23,875 nt of DNA from a bacterium (GTDB lineage Bacteria; NPL-UPA2; JAUVJM01), in the NCBI GenBank assembly GCA_030596585.1, contig JAUVJM010000009.1, positions 1 through 23,875 of the forward strand, given 5' to 3'. Below the pieces are notes generated by a model, which ran no database searches, was not told where the DNA came from, and saw nothing but the letters and a program-made list of their open reading frames with translations. The position numbers and the translations under genes are program-made. This document shows, one piece after another, positions 21,320 to 23,875 of the stretch (positions are counted from its first letter, which is position 1; each line of letters begins with the position of its first letter).

Positions 21320-23875
21320 CTACTTCCACTCAACCGGGATTCTCAGTATGCCTTTCTGCCGGTGTTCGAAAAGCACATACCCCCGCTCTTTCCCAAACAG
21401 GTGAAGCCTTCTTGTAATATCAACGTCATGTTTGCAGTATTCGGTAAGTTTTTCAATGTTTCCCTCCCTGAACCACCGTATCGCCTGAAGCCCGTCCGCG
21501 GTTTTCCCCTCTTTCAGAGTAACGCGAGCTAAGTGGTCCAGGCTGAGCCTGTGCCCGAGAGTGCGGGAAATCTCCTCAAGTAAATCAACCGTTCTCAGTC
21601 CGGAGAAATCAACATCCGAATAAGCTCTCAATACATCCCAGTCAAACCGCTTGATGTTGAAACCGACAATGAGGTCTGCGGAGCGAAGTCTCTGAACCAA
21701 TTCTTCCACCCTATCCTCTGTAAACGTCCTGTATTTTCCTTCCATAGCGTCATATATGACAGCTACGGAAACTCTCATCAAATGCTTGTTGCCCCACCCC
21801 CCGACCTCTTCAGCGCTCCTCTGTGTCTCCAGGTCAAAATAGACAGTTCGCTGTTTCCGAGAGCCCGTGTCATTGCAAACCCTGGTTTTTACCGGTGTAA
21901 ACTCCTCTCTGCAATCTCGAGATTGCTTCGTCGTCCCGAACGCTTTCGGGACTCCTCGCAATGACGCATGCAAGTGAGTATTTTCCCCACTCGACTCCAC
22001 ACTCATCTTGGAAACGTCCCTCAGAAGAAGGATTGCGGTTTCTTTACTCAGCGGCTGATTCCTGCTGCCGCACTTCGGAGACTGGATGCAGGAAGGACAT
22101 CCTTCTTCACACGGACACTCCTCAATCAGCTTTAGAGCAGCCTTCAACAACTCATCTATTTTCCCGTAGGCTCGTTCCGCAAGTCCTACCCCGCCGGGAT
22201 AGGCATCATAGACGAAAATCACAGGTCCCGATATCTGAGGATGGAACGGGGACGATGTCCCGCCGACATCCCAGCGGTCACACATCGTAAACAAAGGGAA
22301 AAGGGCTATGCTTGCATGTTCAACGGCGTGTAACCCTCCCTGCAAATCTGGGATACGAAAACTGCGCTCAGGAAGTTCCATCCAAACCGAAGTCGTAACA
22401 AAAGTCTCAGCGGGAAGATTAAGACTGTGCTCGGATATCAATCCTCCTCCGGAAACCCTCTTCTTCTCATAACTTGCCACCTGCGTTTTTACCTCAACTT
22501 CGCCCCAGCTTATGAGAAAAGAGCCGAGCTTCTTTGTGGAATTAATCTTGAGAACATTCGTGGTTTCAAAAGAAGTGACCTGGGTGTAATAATCAAGAAA
22601 AGCTTTTCTCACGTAGACATTCCTGTTTTCGATATCGAGCTTTATAACCTCATATTCCCCGCCTCTATGCAGATAAATCGCTCCCGGATGGCACTCGTGG
22701 AAAACGCGGCTGGAACTGATGTCTCCCATCACCGCTTCCCGTTCCCCGTCAATTATAGCGTAGGATTCCGACATCGACCTGATGCTAACTCTCCGCTGAG
22801 GATATTTCGCAGGACAAAACCATTTTTTACCATCTTTTCCCTGGAGGATTTTCCCTTCTCCGGACACCCGCGGCAGGATTTTCTCGATTCCCTCATAAAA
22901 CTCCTCATCCGCTATGGAAAGCGGAAGTTCCGCCGCCGCGCACGCAAGCTGTTCAACGGATACAGGAAAATTATGTTCGTCAATGGTTACTGATTCAAAA
23001 CCACGTTTAAGGAAATCCCTGGGATGCCTCAGGAAATACCTGTCCAGAGCGTCAGCCAGCCCGATAAGAACGACAAGGGAAGAACTCTCCCCGCGCCCAG
23101 CACGACCGCCTCTTTGCCACGTGCTTATAATCGAACCGGGGTAGCCAACCAATATACAGCAATCCAGTCCGCCGACATCTATGCCCAACTCCAGCGCACT
23201 CGTGGAAATGACGGCATCAAGCTTACCGGAAAAAAGCTTCCTTTCAATTTCCCTTCTCTCCTCGGGAAGATAACCTGCCCGGTACGAACTCAACCTTCCC
23301 GCGAGAGAAGGATTGCCTTCCAATGCCCAGTTGGCAATAAGCTCGGTAATTTTCCTCGCCCGGGTGAAGACTATAACCTTGAGACCGGAAGTGACAGATT
23401 CATTCAACAGAAAAGCCGCATCACCATAAGGACTGCGCTTCCAGGGATTCCAGAACATGAAATATCTTGGACCTTTCGGGGAACCGCTCTTCTCAATAAT
23501 CCTGAAATCCAATCCTGTAAGTTTCCTTGTAAATTCTTCGCCGTTACTGATGGTGGCAGAAGAGGCAATGAACTGCGGATTGCTCCCGTAATACTTGCAG
23601 ATTCTCCTCAGCCGCCTCACTATATGAGAAACATGACAGCCGAAAATACCGCGGTAGGTATGCAGTTCATCCAGAACGACAAACCTGAGGTTAGAAAAAA
23701 ATTCCTCCCAGGACGAATGATAGGCAAGGATACCCAGATGGAGCATGTCGGGATTCGTTAGAAGAATATTTGGAGGACTGCGCTTTATCTTCATGCGGGC
23801 GGAAGCAGGCGTATCGCCGTCGTATATCTCAGCCCTCACAGAGCCTTTCCCGAATTCAAGTCCGAATTCGCGAAC
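21320..23875 (-). CDS. DEAD/DUF1998 helicase fused to a YprB-type RNase H-like exonuclease (MrfA-MrfB fusion), 5' end off window
   Basis: The gene runs off the right edge; the frame is open to 23875. Motifs Q, I and Ia are outside. Visible from the edge: LTNPDMLHLGIL, motif II as DELHTYRG, motif III as SSATI, a second RecA domain ending STSALELGIDVGGLD and motif VI as QRGGRAGRG, then the DUF1998 zinc cluster CPCEEGCPSCIQSPKC near 590-605 of the visible part. After a linker, the final ~185 residues are a DnaQ-like domain with Asp-x-Glu in VYFDLET, ADLIVGFNIKRFDWDVL and YCKHDVDITRRL. In Bacillus these are separate proteins, MrfA (YprA) and MrfB (YprB), which act in mitomycin-C lesion repair. 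A fused chain should unwind and degrade DNA together; that is inference. The linker is partly encoded by a dispersed repeat. Confidence 0.9.
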   Translation of the reverse strand, partial: VREFGLEFGKGSVRAEIYDGDTPASARMKIKRSPPNILLTNPDMLHLGILAYHSSWEEFFSNLRFVVLDELHTYRGIFGCHVSHIVRRLRRICKYYGSNPQFIASSATISNGEEFTRKLTGLDFRIIEKSGSPKGPRYFMFWNPWKRSPYGDAAFLLNESVTSGLKVIVFTRARKITELIANWALEGNPSLAGRLSSYRAGYLPEERREIERKLFSGKLDAVISTSALELGIDVGGLDCCILVGYPGSIISTWQRGGRAGRGESSSLVVLIGLADALDRYFLRHPRDFLKRGFESVTIDEHNFPVSVEQLACAAAELPLSIADEEFYEGIEKILPRVSGEGKILQGKDGKKWFCPAKYPQRRVSIRSMSESYAIIDGEREAVMGDISSSRVFHECHPGAIYLHRGGEYEVIKLDIENRNVYVRKAFLDYYTQVTSFETTNVLKINSTKKLGSFLISWGEVEVKTQVASYEKKRVSGGGLISEHSLNLPAETFVTTSVWMELPERSFRIPDLQGGLHAVEHASIALFPLFTMCDRWDVGGTSSPFHPQISGPVIFVYDAYPGGVGLAERAYGKIDELLKAALKLIEECPCEEGCPSCIQSPKCGSRNQPLSKETAILLLRDVSKMSVESSGENTHLHASLRGVPKAFGTTKQSRDCREEFTPVKTRVCNDTGSRKQRTVYFDLETQRSAEEVGGWGNKHLMRVSVAVIYDAMEGKYRTFTEDRVEELVQRLRSADLIVGFNIKRFDWDVLRAYSDVDFSGLRTVDLLEEISRTLGHRLSLDHLARVTLKEGKTADGLQAIRWFREGNIEKLTEYCKHDVDITRRLHLFGKERGYVLFEHRQKGILRIPVEWK
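21911..21966. repeat. Dispersed palindromic repeat inside the helicase-nuclease linker
   Basis: Minus-strand TCATTGCGAGGAGTCCCGAA, then CGTTCGGGACGACGAAGCAA and TCTCGAGATTGC. It contains hairpins TCCCGAAAGCGTTCGGGA and GCAATCTCGAGATTGC. The TCATTGCGAGGAG...GACGAAGCAATCTC form is a common dispersed repeat in many bacteria. Here it is in frame and encodes HASLRGVPKAFGTTKQSRDC between the DUF1998 and nuclease domains. Confidence 0.8.

Overview
The window reads as chromosomal DNA of a diderm (Gram-negative-type) bacterium. It carries a complete Tol-Pal envelope operon, two OmpA-type lipoproteins and a probable ADP-heptose epimerase of lipopolysaccharide core synthesis. The many short palindromic repeats, the small inverted-repeat cassettes carrying a four-helix-bundle gene or a GIY-YIG gene, and the gene fusions resemble uncultivated candidate phyla such as Omnitrophota. 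That placement is a guess from style; no rRNA or other marker is present. I saw no tRNA, rRNA or CRISPR array.

Layout. 1-4100 (minus strand): purine operon purL-purQ-purS, in which the purS-like gene encodes two PurS domains in one chain. 4108-4426: an inverted-repeat cassette with a GIY-YIG gene broken by one amber codon. 4443-7829 (minus): a GH130 glycoside phosphorylase-like gene and two glycosyltransferases; the glycosyltransferases lie between inverted copies of one ~110 bp palindromic repeat. 8040-13277 (minus): OmpA-like lipoprotein, tolQ, tolR, tolA, tolB, pal. Three junctions of this run hold repeat elements, including a 436 bp cassette with an S23 (23S rRNA intervening-sequence) protein gene between tolB and pal. 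13401-16586: a pentose/polyol block with a zinc alcohol dehydrogenase (minus) divergent from ribulokinase araB (plus). The dehydrogenase is followed by a 52-codon remnant of a Na/Pi cotransporter, and araB by a 56-codon remnant of araD. 16602-17516 (plus): HldD-like epimerase. 17523-21196 (minus): a soluble GAF histidine kinase downstream of a NagB-like/PIG-L deacetylase fusion. 21320-23875 (minus, 5' end outside the window): a DUF1998 helicase fused to an RNase H-like exonuclease domain, i.e. MrfA and MrfB in one chain.

Main themes. (1) Repeats sit at the starts of genes or inside them and are read in frame: purQ, probably tolB, GH130, and the linker of the helicase-nuclease fusion. (2) Two genes about 3 kb apart each look like an intact start joined in frame to an intact end, with the middle gone (araD and a Na/Pi-PhoU gene). 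(3) Two unrelated small nucleic-acid-related genes (S23 and GIY-YIG) are each packed between inverted repeats with almost nothing else.
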